Assembly: GCA_964369995.1 (NCBI GenBank)
Contig: CAYJHH010000054.1
Span: forward strand, 1-18,145
Length of the DNA stretch: 18,145 nucleotides
DNA from: CAYJAD01 sp964369995
Lineage (GTDB): Bacteria; Desulfobacterota; Desulfovibrionia; Desulfovibrionales; Desulfovibrionaceae
Reading direction: 5' to 3'
Shown here: piece by piece, positions 1 through 7,917 of the stretch
Position numbering within the stretch: position 1 is the stretch's first letter
Layout: each line of letters starts with the position of its first letter
Program-made: the position numbers and the translations under genes
The notes under the pieces: model-generated
The model's database searches: none
Told to the model about the DNA's origin: nothing
Seen by the model: the letters and a program-made list of their open reading frames with translations, nothing else

Positions 1-249
1 GGTGATGTGTCAGCGTGTTTTAATTTGAGCAATATATACGCCAAAGGAAAAAACGACACAGAGCTTAACCCCCAAAAAGCTTTTTACTGGATGCTCAAGG
101 CCGCAGAAGGCGGTTATGCAATGGCACAACGCTACGTTGCTTATGATTATTACACCGGCACAGGAACATACAAAAGCCTTACTCAAGCTAAGCAATGGCT
201 TATGAAAGCTATAGAACAAGAATACGAAAATGAGCAAGTGGAGGAATAA
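1..249 (+). CDS. Sel1-like repeat protein, C-terminal end (partial)
   Basis: The reading frame is open from the first base of the window, so the gene begins upstream and only its last 82 residues are seen. They contain Sel1/TPR-like helical repeats: 'AFYWMLKAAEGGYAMAQRYV' followed by 'YYTGTGTYKSLTQAKQWLMK', with the family's A-x-x-W-hh-KAA pattern and the G-x-A-x-A-Q motif. Sel1 repeats are protein-binding solenoids and have no catalytic role. The protein ends in an acidic tail. A GTG at position 7 could act as a start, but the residues before it continue the repeat, so a truncation by the window edge is more likely. A terminator-like hairpin follows about 65 bases after the stop. Confidence 0.8.
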   Translation, partial: GDVSACFNLSNIYAKGKNDTELNPQKAFYWMLKAAEGGYAMAQRYVAYDYYTGTGTYKSLTQAKQWLMKAIEQEYENEQVEE

Positions 250-313
250 GTAAATTATATATCAAAATTTGAGCAGTTGCTTATTATATTTGTAAGTAAT
301 TAGGATAAAAAAT

Positions 314-350
314 GGGAATGGAACTTGAGCCTCCATTCCCTATGTTTTTA
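314..350 (+). terminator. Putative rho-independent terminator of the Sel1 gene
   Basis: A perfect 9-bp stem GGGAATGGA (314-322) / TCCATTCCC (332-340) with a 9-base loop is followed by a T-rich stretch (346-349). It lies 65 bases after the Sel1 stop codon, in the right orientation to end that transcript. Confidence 0.6.
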
Positions 351-389
351 TTTAATTGCAGAGCAATAAACAAAATAGCATACTTCACC

Positions 390-442
390 AGCATATATAT
401 TTTATTTATCGAATATTTATGGATATATGCTTAGCGTTTTTT
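390..442 (+). repeat. AT-rich inverted repeat before a T-run
   Basis: AGCATATAT (390-398) and ATATATGCT (423-431) form a 9-bp inverted repeat with a 24-base loop. A run of six T follows at about 437-442. It could be a second, weak terminator or a regulatory site in the 400-base gap before ssb. Most of the rest of that gap (443-540) is featureless AT-rich DNA. Confidence 0.35.
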
Positions 443-554
443 CTGGTTTTTTTGAGAAAATATAAAAATTTCTTTTATTGAATTTTACCTATTAAATATA
501 AGAAAAAATAAACAATACATCGAGTTATGCAAAAAAGCTATAACTGCAAACTTT

Positions 555-583
555 TTGACTTGGCGTGAAAACACATATATAAA
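555..583 (+). promoter_or_regulatory. Sigma-70-type promoter of ssb
   Basis: TTGACT (555-560) and TATAAA (578-583) are separated by exactly 17 bases, each matching the consensus in five of six positions. Transcription would start near 590 and give a leader of about 60 bases before the ssb start. Confidence 0.65.
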
Positions 584-649
584 AGTACTGAAAATTTAGC
601 AGTAACACTGCTTTTTTATAACCCATTGTTTATTTAGGAGTTGTTCAAG

Positions 650-1081
650 GTGCTCAACAAAATACAAATTATTGGAAGACTTGGCTCTAACCCTGAGTTG
701 AAATATACACAAGGCGGAAGTGCTTTTTGCAGTCTTAGCGTAGCTACTGATGAAAGTTACATTAACAATAAAGGAGAAAAGGTTCAACATACTGAATGGC
801 ATCGAGTGCAAGTATGGAACAAACAAGCTGAAAATTGTGCATCCTACCTTGCAAAAGGTTCACTTATATACATTGAGGGTAGCTTAAGCACACGTAAGTA
901 CCAAGCACAAGACGGAGCAGAACGTTTTATGACGGAGATTAAAGCCCAGCGTGTACAATTTCTCGACCGTAAAAACAATATGTCAGCTCAAAATCACAGC
1001 ACACAATTTCAGCATGAACCACAAAATACTAGTAATGGACTAGCAATTGGAACAAGTGAAATGGATGATTTTCCTTTCTAA
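650..1081 (+). CDS. ssb: Single-stranded DNA-binding protein
   Basis: This is a 143-residue SSB that binds exposed single-stranded DNA during replication, repair and conjugation. The OB-fold is recognisable from the start ('LNKIQIIGRLGSNPELKYT'), the central 'EWHRVQVWNKQAENCASYL' and the 'IEGSLSTRKYQ' strand. A short polar linker rich in Q and N leads to the acidic tip MDDFPF, the docking site for partner proteins. The frame also opens at TTG 641, but AGGAG (636-640) touches that codon. GTG at 650 lies 9 bases after AGGAG and gives the usual SSB start, so it is preferred. The length is slightly short for chromosomal SSBs and fits plasmid or phage SSBs. It stands alone with its own promoter. 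Confidence 0.93.
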   Translation: MLNKIQIIGRLGSNPELKYTQGGSAFCSLSVATDESYINNKGEKVQHTEWHRVQVWNKQAENCASYLAKGSLIYIEGSLSTRKYQAQDGAERFMTEIKAQRVQFLDRKNNMSAQNHSTQFQHEPQNTSNGLAIGTSEMDDFPF

Positions 1082-1106
1082 GGAGTGCCTTCCTCCTCCA
1101 TTTTTT
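1081..1106 (+). terminator. Weak terminator candidate after ssb
   Basis: A short AGGAG (1081-1085) / CTCCT (1093-1097) stem is followed by six T at 1101-1106. It sits directly on the ssb stop codon, between convergent ssb and the ankyrin gene. The stem is only 5 bp, so the call is weak. Confidence 0.35.
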
Positions 1107-1149
1107 AGGTTGGGTAAATTGTGTTATAAAAAGTAGTGGATATGGTCAT

Positions 1150-2157
1150 CTATAGCATTAGATAAATTAAAATGCTCGATAAAAGTACCATTGTAAGACA
1201 GCCCCCGTGATTTTTATTAGCTGTATTAGCACTATTTGTTGCTTCCGCTCCATTATCTAATAATATTTTAACTACTTCTGGTTTTTTGAAATGTGTGGCA
1301 GCCATAAGAGCAGTATGCCCACGATTATTGCAAGCATTAACATTAGCTCCATTATGCAATAATTTTTTTACTATCTCTACATGCCCTAATTGTGCTGAAA
1401 TCATAAGAGCAGTAACCCCTTTACTGTCAGAAACATTCACATCAGCCCCATGCTCTAATAATGCTTGAACTATCTCTGAATGTTTTGAATACGAGGCAAT
1501 CATAAGAGCATTATGTCCACGATTATCACAAGCATTAACATTAGCCCCACTATCAAGTAATTTTTTTACTATCTCTATATGTCCTACTTGTGCTGAGATT
1601 GTAAGAGCTGTAGACCCTTCATTGTCAGAAGCGTTAACATTTACTCCGTTATTTAATAATTTTTGTACTATTTTCACATGTCCAGAACCCACTGATGACA
1701 TAAGTGTGGTAAAGTTATTATTATTACAAGTGTTAATATTAGCTCCTCTATCTAGTAACATTTGAACTATATCTGTATGTCCAAATTGTGATGCGATCAT
1801 AAAGGCTGAAAAACCTTTTTTGTTATGAATATTAACATTAGCTCCGTTCTCTAGGAGTTTTTGGACTATATTTATACATCCAGGTTGCGCTGAAATAATA
1901 AGTGCTGTGTCACCTTCGTTATTACAAAAGTTAACATTAGCCCCACTATCAAGTAATTTTTGTATAATTTCTACATGCCCACCCCCTACAGCACACATAA
2001 GAGCAGTAAATCCACCATTAGTACAAGCGTTAATATCGGCTCCATTATCTAAAAGTTTTTGCACTTCTTGTATGTTTCCACTCATTGATGCAACTATAAG
2101 AGGGCTTTGGGTCTTACTTGAAATTGAATTAGAATCTTTATAAATGGAATCGTTCAT
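1150..2157 (-). CDS. Nine-repeat ankyrin protein with C-terminal membrane anchor
   Basis: A 335-residue protein built almost wholly of about nine 33-residue ankyrin repeats (roughly residues 20-310), each with a form of G-x-TALM-x-A...IVQKLLDxGANVN. Ankyrin stacks bind other proteins. The last 18 residues include a hydrophobic stretch, 'CLTMVLLSSILIYLML', that looks like a tail anchor and would place the repeats in the cytoplasm. No signal peptide is seen. Neighbouring repeats are very alike (repeats 6-7 against 8-9), which suggests recent two-repeat duplication. The frame opens at GTG 2166, but AAAGG overlaps that codon; ATG at 2157 lies 8 bases after AGG and is preferred. A good promoter precedes it. 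The partner is unknown; secreted effector, membrane scaffold and immunity protein are all possible. Confidence 0.85.
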   Translation of the reverse strand: MNDSIYKDSNSISSKTQSPLIVASMSGNIQEVQKLLDNGADINACTNGGFTALMCAVGGGHVEIIQKLLDSGANVNFCNNEGDTALIISAQPGCINIVQKLLENGANVNIHNKKGFSAFMIASQFGHTDIVQMLLDRGANINTCNNNNFTTLMSSVGSGHVKIVQKLLNNGVNVNASDNEGSTALTISAQVGHIEIVKKLLDSGANVNACDNRGHNALMIASYSKHSEIVQALLEHGADVNVSDSKGVTALMISAQLGHVEIVKKLLHNGANVNACNNRGHTALMAATHFKKPEVVKILLDNGAEATNSANTANKNHGGCLTMVLLSSILIYLML

Positions 2158-2186
2158 AGCTATCACCTTTCTTTTTAGTGCTGTAA

Positions 2187-2215
2187 ATTATATCTTTTTT
2201 CTGTAAGCATAGCAA
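2187..2215 (-). promoter_or_regulatory. Promoter of the ankyrin gene
   Basis: On the minus strand TTGCTA (2215-2210) and a perfect TATAAT (2192-2187) are 17 bases apart. The expected transcript start is near 2180, about 20 bases before the translation start at 2157. Confidence 0.6.
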
Positions 2216-2311
2216 CCATAAAGATAATTACTATCATCATAACACCTTATCTTGTTTTTAACATCTCAAATTAACAGGGGGCTGGAGAGTCTTTTAAGGG
2301 TTACTGCCTAC

Positions 2312-2340
2312 TTGACAAGTAAATTCTTTAGGGCTACTTT
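2312..2340 (+). promoter_or_regulatory. Possible promoter of the small membrane-protein pair
   Basis: A perfect TTGACA (2312-2317) is followed after 17 bases by TACTTT (2335-2340), a poor -10 element. It lies about 80 bases upstream of the first small gene. The rest of 2216-2421 shows no gene. Confidence 0.3.
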
Positions 2341-2421
2341 TTTCCAGATTTTCATCTGAATCTACTTATTATTTGTATAGGCAACGAAATGTAATCATAT
2401 AAAAAAAGAGGTTAGTAGTAT

Positions 2422-2577
2422 ATGTTTTTAGGGATTTACATTGTTGTTGCGGTATTGTTGTTTTTTTCTATAATTAGAAACGAAAGCTTTATATCTGCAC
2501 TGCTGTCTGCTATATTTTGGCCTCTAATGATTATTATTGTTCCGTTGGGATTGATATATGCGGCGGTAAAGAAATGA
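2422..2577 (+). CDS. Small membrane protein (51 residues), function unknown
   Basis: An ATG at 2422, preceded by AGAGG at about 2408-2412, opens a 51-codon frame: 'MFLGIYIVVAVLLFFSII' then a short polar turn (RNES) and 'ISALLSAIFWPLMIIIVP'. Two hydrophobic spans joined by a short loop fill nearly the whole protein, and it ends with KK. It overlaps the next gene by four bases (ATGA, 2574-2577), typical of coupled translation. I do not recognise a family. Possible roles include a small-molecule or ion channel component, a holin-like peptide, or a membrane partner of the next protein. Confidence 0.6.
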   Translation: MFLGIYIVVAVLLFFSIIRNESFISALLSAIFWPLMIIIVPLGLIYAAVKK

Positions 2578-2831
2578 GAAAAATTAAAGGCTTGTTTTGT
2601 ATCCTTCTTGGTTTAGCAATTTGGGCTTTTGCTATAACTGTACTTGTAGCATGGATAGGTTTTTGTTTTGGAACTGTGATTATTGGTATTTTGCTATTAA
2701 TTTTTGTACCTCATTTACTCATGGCTCCACTATATTTAATACATCCACCGGGGACAGCTTTGCTAGTTCATGGCATGGATTGTCTTGTTAATAGCGAAAA
2801 GGATAGCATTTATAATAGAGAAAAGGAATAA
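2574..2831 (+). CDS. Small membrane protein (85 residues), function unknown
   Basis: The frame starts at the ATG that overlaps the previous stop codon. An upstream in-frame TTG at 2517 would lie inside the previous gene and is not preferred. The protein begins MRKIKG and has two long hydrophobic segments, about residues 6-27 and 29-56, the second ending 'LLMAPLYLIHPPG'. The C-terminal 30 residues are polar and charged (NSEKDSIYNREKE), probably cytoplasmic. No known domain is evident. Its coupling to the preceding 51-residue gene and the strong terminator directly on its stop codon define a two-gene transcription unit. Confidence 0.6.
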   Translation: MRKIKGLFCILLGLAIWAFAITVLVAWIGFCFGTVIIGILLLIFVPHLLMAPLYLIHPPGTALLVHGMDCLVNSEKDSIYNREKE

Positions 2832-2885
2832 GCCCCCTCTATATAGCATTAAAACCAGTTTGCAAGCTATAGAGGGGCTTTCTTT
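2830..2885 (+). terminator. Strong rho-independent terminator
   Basis: AAGCCCC-C-TCTATA (2830-2843) pairs with TATAGAGGGGCTT (2868-2880) with one bulged C, followed by TCTTTT. It begins on the stop codon of the 85-residue membrane protein. The stem also reads well on the opposite strand, so it may stop transcripts from both sides. Confidence 0.8.
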
Positions 2886-3141
2886 TACAAACACACAAAA
2901 AGGATATTTTGTATTTTTTGAAAGAACCAATTTATGTCTAAAATTTTCGGGAATTATATAGTTTTTATCAACAAATAAGCCTTTTTTCTCTTTTTTAGCT
3001 TCATTTTTAAGCTTTCGCCATTCTTCACAAAAAACCTTTTTATAAAATCTGTCGTACACATGATTTATCTTGAATTATCATTTTGTATAAAAATCAGAAC
3101 AATTCACTACATGTAACCATTAACCAACAAAAGAAGGGGAA

Positions 3142-3798
3142 TTAGTATTTTAACGTATCTAAATTAAAATAGACAGTTAAACAAATATTCGCTGCCAAAA
3201 GTAATACTAAAATCCATTGAACTACATTGTTTTTCTTTGATTGTTTGATTATATCCATTTTTATGGATTTAGACATATCTTCAATCTGAGATGATATCGC
3301 CTGCAAACGTTCCTCTTGGATGATATTATTTTTCTCTAGCTCTTTGTTTATATCAATTTTTATAAATCTAGACGTTTCTTCAATTTGAGTTGATACAATT
3401 TGAATTTGTTCTACTATACTAGAAACTTGAGTTAGCACAGATACATAGTTGCCATAACAGCTTGATAATTTTTTTATATCTTCTTGATGGCTATCTTCAA
3501 GATTTCGCATCGTTTTGGTTATAAATGCATCAAATATTCTTATTTCGCCTTCTATCTTGTTCTTAAAGTCACTTGTTATATTTTCGGATAGCTTAATAAC
3601 ACCATCACGCTCTTTTTCTACAGCTAAGGAAAGTTTTTTTAAAAAGACTCCAAAGTCATCACTAAAAGATTCATATTTTTTATTAATGTCTGAACCTTTT
3701 GTGATAACTTCATCTGCTTTAGTTCTAAAATCATTTAAGTCTTTTAAAGACAACTCAAGCTCAGCCAAGCTTTTTAAAATTTCACTGGAGCTACTCAT
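3142..3798 (-). CDS. Coiled-coil protein with C-terminal membrane anchor
   Basis: A 218-residue protein that is almost entirely heptad-like helix (about residues 5-185), rich in K, E, I, L and S, followed by a single transmembrane span near residues 194-211 (VVQWILVLLLAANICLTVYF) and a short tail. Two tandem copies of an about 31-residue unit are visible in the second half (QIEETSRFIKIDI and QIEDMSKSIKMDI). It is the last gene of the operon: it starts 9 bases after the helicase stop, and its ribosome site AAGGGG overlaps that stop codon (TAA). No enzyme motif is present. The layout suggests a cytoplasmic sensor rod tethered to the membrane, for example a membrane effector or scaffold of the neighbouring helicase system. 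That role is inferred from position only. Confidence 0.75.
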   Translation of the reverse strand: MSSSSEILKSLAELELSLKDLNDFRTKADEVITKGSDINKKYESFSDDFGVFLKKLSLAVEKERDGVIKLSENITSDFKNKIEGEIRIFDAFITKTMRNLEDSHQEDIKKLSSCYGNYVSVLTQVSSIVEQIQIVSTQIEETSRFIKIDINKELEKNNIIQEERLQAISSQIEDMSKSIKMDIIKQSKKNNVVQWILVLLLAANICLTVYFNLDTLKY

Positions 3799-3807
3799 TT
3801 TATCCCC

Positions 3808-6800
3808 TTACTTTAAGAAAGTTTTTAACCATTCGTTATGAAAAGATAATTCATACACAATTTCATTTTCTTCTAATTCTTTAATAAGTTCTTCGGATAT
3901 CCCTAAATTTAATAATTTTTTTTTAAATTCTATTATTTTTGCATAAAAATCATATGGGTTATCTTTTTTAAGTTGTAGATAAGCAGATTTATAATCTTCT
4001 AAAATCTCTTTATTTTTATGTATATCATTATCCGTTAATAAATATAAATAGCAAAAAACACTTAGCATCGATAACATAGGGTTTTCGTTAGTAACAGCAC
4101 GCCGAATAAGACGAACAGCCCCTTGTAAATGTTTTATGTTATCTTTAGGAGTGCCAATTCCATATATTTCAGGCTCTATAACTTTCATATATTTAAATAA
4201 AAGCTCAAAGCTTGATACTTTTCCTTTATCGGAATCGACAAGTAAGGAAAATGGCTCTCCAGAGTCAGCTACATAGTCGTATTGTGCATATTTTGAATTG
4301 AAATAATAGTAAATAAAATCTTTCAATTCTTCATTCAAAACCTTCCAATCCTTAGATTTGTCAATTCCAATTTTACAAAAAGCATCAATGTCTTGCATAG
4401 CCCTTTTTCGTTTTTCAGCTATTTGCGTATACACAAATTCTGATAAATACCCAAGACACTTTTGAATTTCACACAATCCTTTATATTCTTTTGCTTTTTC
4501 AGCTTCACTTGCAGCTTTAGCTTCAGTATAATATCTCGTCAAAAATGTTTTAAGGCTAGCGAAATAACCATTTTCTCCCTTTTTTTTAGCTAAAAAAGTA
4601 AAAGTGCTACCTGCATAATCTATAGTATAGTCGCTAATAATTGATACACAAGACATACGATATATAGTTTTTTCAATTGCAGCTTTATAATTATTTAGGT
4701 CGTTTTTATCGAGATTATGGCTTAGTTTCAATAATTTCGTTATGTAAGCAAATTCAGTCTTTTCAAGCTTAAATAAGTCATATGAAATAGTAAATAAAAA
4801 TTCATCACCAATTGATGAGTTTTGTAATGTATCTAGAAAGCCAGCAACATAAAATCTTTGTGATTTTTTTAAATCTACAGCCAAGGTTTTAAGCTGAGAA
4901 AGAATGAAATGCATCATTCGTTTTTCTACATCTATTCCTTTAAAATTATTTGAATAAAAGTAGTTAATCGTATCGAAATCTGTTTGTCTATTATAAAGAA
5001 TACAAGCTAACGCAAGCTTTCTATCTCTCCCGGCTCTTCCTGCTTCTTGAACAAAACCTTCCAAAGAAGAAGACATATTCATATTTAGAATCAGTCGTAT
5101 GTTGGGTTTATCTATACCCATGCCAAAAGCTTTAGTGGCAACCATCAAAGGAGATTTGCTAGCTAAAAAGGAGTGTTGATTGCTTACAGCGTCACCCCCT
5201 TTAAAAGTTGCAACATGATTATTATTAATTTTACTCTTAAGAATATCAGAAACGCCAGCCTTTGTAGGGCTCGCTACAACACCAAGCGTACCTTTAGTGT
5301 GCGGACAAAAAACAACTCCTCCGTGAAGATAAAAATCTTGTTGTTTATACCAATCAGAAGAAACTACAACATTTAAGTCTCTGTTAACAACATCCGAATA
5401 TAGTTCGCCATCCATAATACTTTCGCGCTCTAAAAATGATTTCTTAATAAAATCAATGTTTTTATCTTGTAGCAATTCATTTATATAAATATGCGAATCT
5501 TTGATTATGCTAGGAACAGATTCTGATTTTTTTTGATTAATAAGTCCTTTTATGTAAATGTCAGAACCTTTTATGTTAGAATTAATATTTATATCAAAAA
5601 TTTTATACTGTAATTCAAGCCTATTACTATTTTCATATCTAACAACCGTTCCTTCATCAATTGGAAATGCTCCATCGCCTGAAAGTTCGCGTTCAACATC
5701 TGCCAGTACATCAAAAGACGCTGTTGCTGTTAGTCCAAATAAACTAATATATCCATTCTTAGCTTTAACATGATTGTAAAGGATTCTTCCGAGGTGTAAA
5801 TAAGAAAATCTAAAATCGTGCCCCCATTCTGATAGACAATGCACTTCATCAATGACGCCATAGGAAAAATAAACATTCATATCATGCATATTTTTTAACC
5901 GCTCGCGAAAATTGAACATACATAGTCGCTCCGGTGATATAAATGCAAACAAAGATTTTGACTGTTCTATGTTATATTCATGTCTTTTTTTCTCTGCAGA
6001 GCTTTGTTCAGATTCAATATATGAAACACAGTCTATGCCAATTTTAAGCAATCCGTTATATTGGTCTTGCATTAGCGCACGTAAAGGGTCTACTACTATC
6101 GTGATGCCCGGCTGTAAAATTGAAGCCAATTGATATGTAAGCGATTTACCTCCACCAGTCGGTAGCAATCCAATAACACTTTTCCGCTGTACTGCACGAT
6201 TCAAAATTGGAATTTGCCCCGCTCTGAAATCTTCTTTTCTAAAAATATTTTGTAAGAAATATTTCAAGCAAGCTACATTAAAATCTTCATAATGCTCAGT
6301 TAAAGGCTTATATAAAATGGGCTCACTTGTGTACACATATCTTTCACTTTGTGCAGACTTTAAGGATTTTATCGTATAAAAATTCTTATTTTTCACCCTG
6401 TATATTGTTTCAGGAAACTCTTCTCGAATATGTTCATCTGTGTACAAAGATGAATAATTGACTACAAAATCAAATTCAATTTTGAGGTGCTGACTACGAG
6501 GACTTTCATATACATTTTCATTAAGATGAAGTGATGAATTTATATCCTTTGAAATAATCGTGAGATTTATTTTGGGTAGAAAAAAACTATCATAATCTGC
6601 CGACAATTGAGTGATATTTTTGAATAACTCGACAAAACTTCGGATAGCTATCGCACCACAAGGAACATCACATTCTTCAATTAAAATATTCCACTCTTTA
6701 AGACTAAAATCTAGCTTATTTGCCAAAATAGCTTCAACTAAAACTTTTTGAATTCTAGCGACACCAATAGGGCTATATAATACGCAGGCGTCCTCTTGAG

Positions 6801-7917
6801 CGTAATCTTTTTTTAGGCTTAATACGTCTATTTGTTTATTATTTTGTTTAAAATGTATAGAACCCAACCAGTTTGTAAATTTAGAATATCCAAGCTCCTC
6901 AAATATTTTTTCCATAAGAATCGGAGCTTTTGTGGGTAAACCTCGTGTAATTATATTGTTAATAACTGCAAAAATAGGATGATAATCTTCAGATACAGAT
7001 GAACCTACATAAAAAGGAGCATACACCCTAAAAGCAACTAGTTCCGCAAAAAATTCATTTACAGGCAAAGGAAGCTGTTCTTGTACAAAATCACAGACAT
7101 ACGAAGCTTTATAGTCAACAGGAGGATAAAAATTAGGTGTATAAATTCTATGTTCAAAGTTATTACTTAGCTGTAATACTGAAATATTATAAGTATAACC
7201 CTTAACTGATTTATTCGATTCTAATTCTTTTGTAAAAAGTTTATAATCACTGAAAAAACTTAAAAAAGAGTCAATATTTTTATTACCAGAATGATAACAA
7301 GGACTTGATATAACTAAGAGATTGTCTTTCAATGATGTGTCAGCGACTTTTTCGCTTAAATCTTGATGATTTATACCGTACACATCTAATATGTTAGAAA
7401 ATAGATGTAAACAGGGTAATTCGTTATCAAAGCACAATTCAACGTTTTTAATGTCATGAAAAAATTTTGAAATATAACTTATTTTAGTATTCTTGTATCG
7501 CTTAGAAGTAAATAAAGCTGCTCTACCTACAGCGTTAGCTGAGGGGTCAATCAATATTAATTCTGAAATGTTTTCATGCAATTTTTTTTCTTCTAAAAAA
7601 TCATACAGAGACAATGCCCCCATTCCCTGCCCACAGCCCCAATCTACAACATTAAATTTTCTTTGAAAGAAATCTATAGGAATTTTACGAAAGGCTTGAC
7701 ATAGCTTACTTTTATGCCAATGAGCATAAGCTGCGAAATAAGCATTTAGCGATTGTTCTTCTACTAAAAGTTCCCTTCCTCTATCCTGCATAGCTAGCCA
7801 AGGCTTTGCAGCAAATTGAGGTGGTAAAAGTGTTCTTGCAGCTTCAGTTATGTGCTCAACTGTTAAGCGAACATCTTCTTGTAAGTTCTGGATATAGTCA
7901 AACATCGCCATGGTCAT
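3808..7917 (-). CDS. Methyltransferase-like / RecQ-like helicase fusion
   Basis: A 1369-residue two-part protein. Near residues 88-100 stands VVDWGCGQGMG, the SAM-binding motif I of class I methyltransferases, followed by an acidic motif II (LILIDPSA, about 120-127) and HLFSNILDVY (about 171-180). From about residue 560 a RecQ-family SF2 helicase begins: PTGGGKS (motif I, about 585), DEVHCLSEWGHDFR (motif II, about 690), GLTATAS (motif III, about 730), FGMGIDKPN and QEAGRAGRD (motifs V and VI, about 932-960). About 200 residues lie between motifs III and V, longer than usual. The final 400 residues are helical and charged; I see no RQC zinc cluster or HRDC domain. The start overlaps the DUF1848 stop (ATGA), so the two are co-translated; ATG codons 3 and 5 are alternative starts. 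Such fusions occur in phage-defence and DNA-repair islands. Whether the first domain modifies DNA, RNA or protein cannot be told. Confidence 0.85.
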   Translation of the reverse strand: MTMAMFDYIQNLQEDVRLTVEHITEAARTLLPPQFAAKPWLAMQDRGRELLVEEQSLNAYFAAYAHWHKSKLCQAFRKIPIDFFQRKFNVVDWGCGQGMGALSLYDFLEEKKLHENISELILIDPSANAVGRAALFTSKRYKNTKISYISKFFHDIKNVELCFDNELPCLHLFSNILDVYGINHQDLSEKVADTSLKDNLLVISSPCYHSGNKNIDSFLSFFSDYKLFTKELESNKSVKGYTYNISVLQLSNNFEHRIYTPNFYPPVDYKASYVCDFVQEQLPLPVNEFFAELVAFRVYAPFYVGSSVSEDYHPIFAVINNIITRGLPTKAPILMEKIFEELGYSKFTNWLGSIHFKQNNKQIDVLSLKKDYAQEDACVLYSPIGVARIQKVLVEAILANKLDFSLKEWNILIEECDVPCGAIAIRSFVELFKNITQLSADYDSFFLPKINLTIISKDINSSLHLNENVYESPRSQHLKIEFDFVVNYSSLYTDEHIREEFPETIYRVKNKNFYTIKSLKSAQSERYVYTSEPILYKPLTEHYEDFNVACLKYFLQNIFRKEDFRAGQIPILNRAVQRKSVIGLLPTGGGKSLTYQLASILQPGITIVVDPLRALMQDQYNGLLKIGIDCVSYIESEQSSAEKKRHEYNIEQSKSLFAFISPERLCMFNFRERLKNMHDMNVYFSYGVIDEVHCLSEWGHDFRFSYLHLGRILYNHVKAKNGYISLFGLTATASFDVLADVERELSGDGAFPIDEGTVVRYENSNRLELQYKIFDININSNIKGSDIYIKGLINQKKSESVPSIIKDSHIYINELLQDKNIDFIKKSFLERESIMDGELYSDVVNRDLNVVVSSDWYKQQDFYLHGGVVFCPHTKGTLGVVASPTKAGVSDILKSKINNNHVATFKGGDAVSNQHSFLASKSPLMVATKAFGMGIDKPNIRLILNMNMSSSLEGFVQEAGRAGRDRKLALACILYNRQTDFDTINYFYSNNFKGIDVEKRMMHFILSQLKTLAVDLKKSQRFYVAGFLDTLQNSSIGDEFLFTISYDLFKLEKTEFAYITKLLKLSHNLDKNDLNNYKAAIEKTIYRMSCVSIISDYTIDYAGSTFTFLAKKKGENGYFASLKTFLTRYYTEAKAASEAEKAKEYKGLCEIQKCLGYLSEFVYTQIAEKRKRAMQDIDAFCKIGIDKSKDWKVLNEELKDFIYYYFNSKYAQYDYVADSGEPFSLLVDSDKGKVSSFELLFKYMKVIEPEIYGIGTPKDNIKHLQGAVRLIRRAVTNENPMLSMLSVFCYLYLLTDNDIHKNKEILEDYKSAYLQLKKDNPYDFYAKIIEFKKKLLNLGISEELIKELEENEIVYELSFHNEWLKTFLK

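Noticed and set aside
1250..2110. Regular 99-base periodicity that could suggest a CRISPR or satellite array
   Set aside because: The period is exactly 33 codons and the frame is intact ankyrin sequence; the units are diverged in a coding manner and have no unique spacers.
2763..3059. 98-codon minus-strand frame downstream of the coiled-coil gene
   Set aside because: It runs through the strong terminator hairpin and the end of the convergent membrane-protein gene, starts with GTG and has no ribosome site. Its first 60 residues look protein-like, so a decayed gene cannot be fully ruled out.
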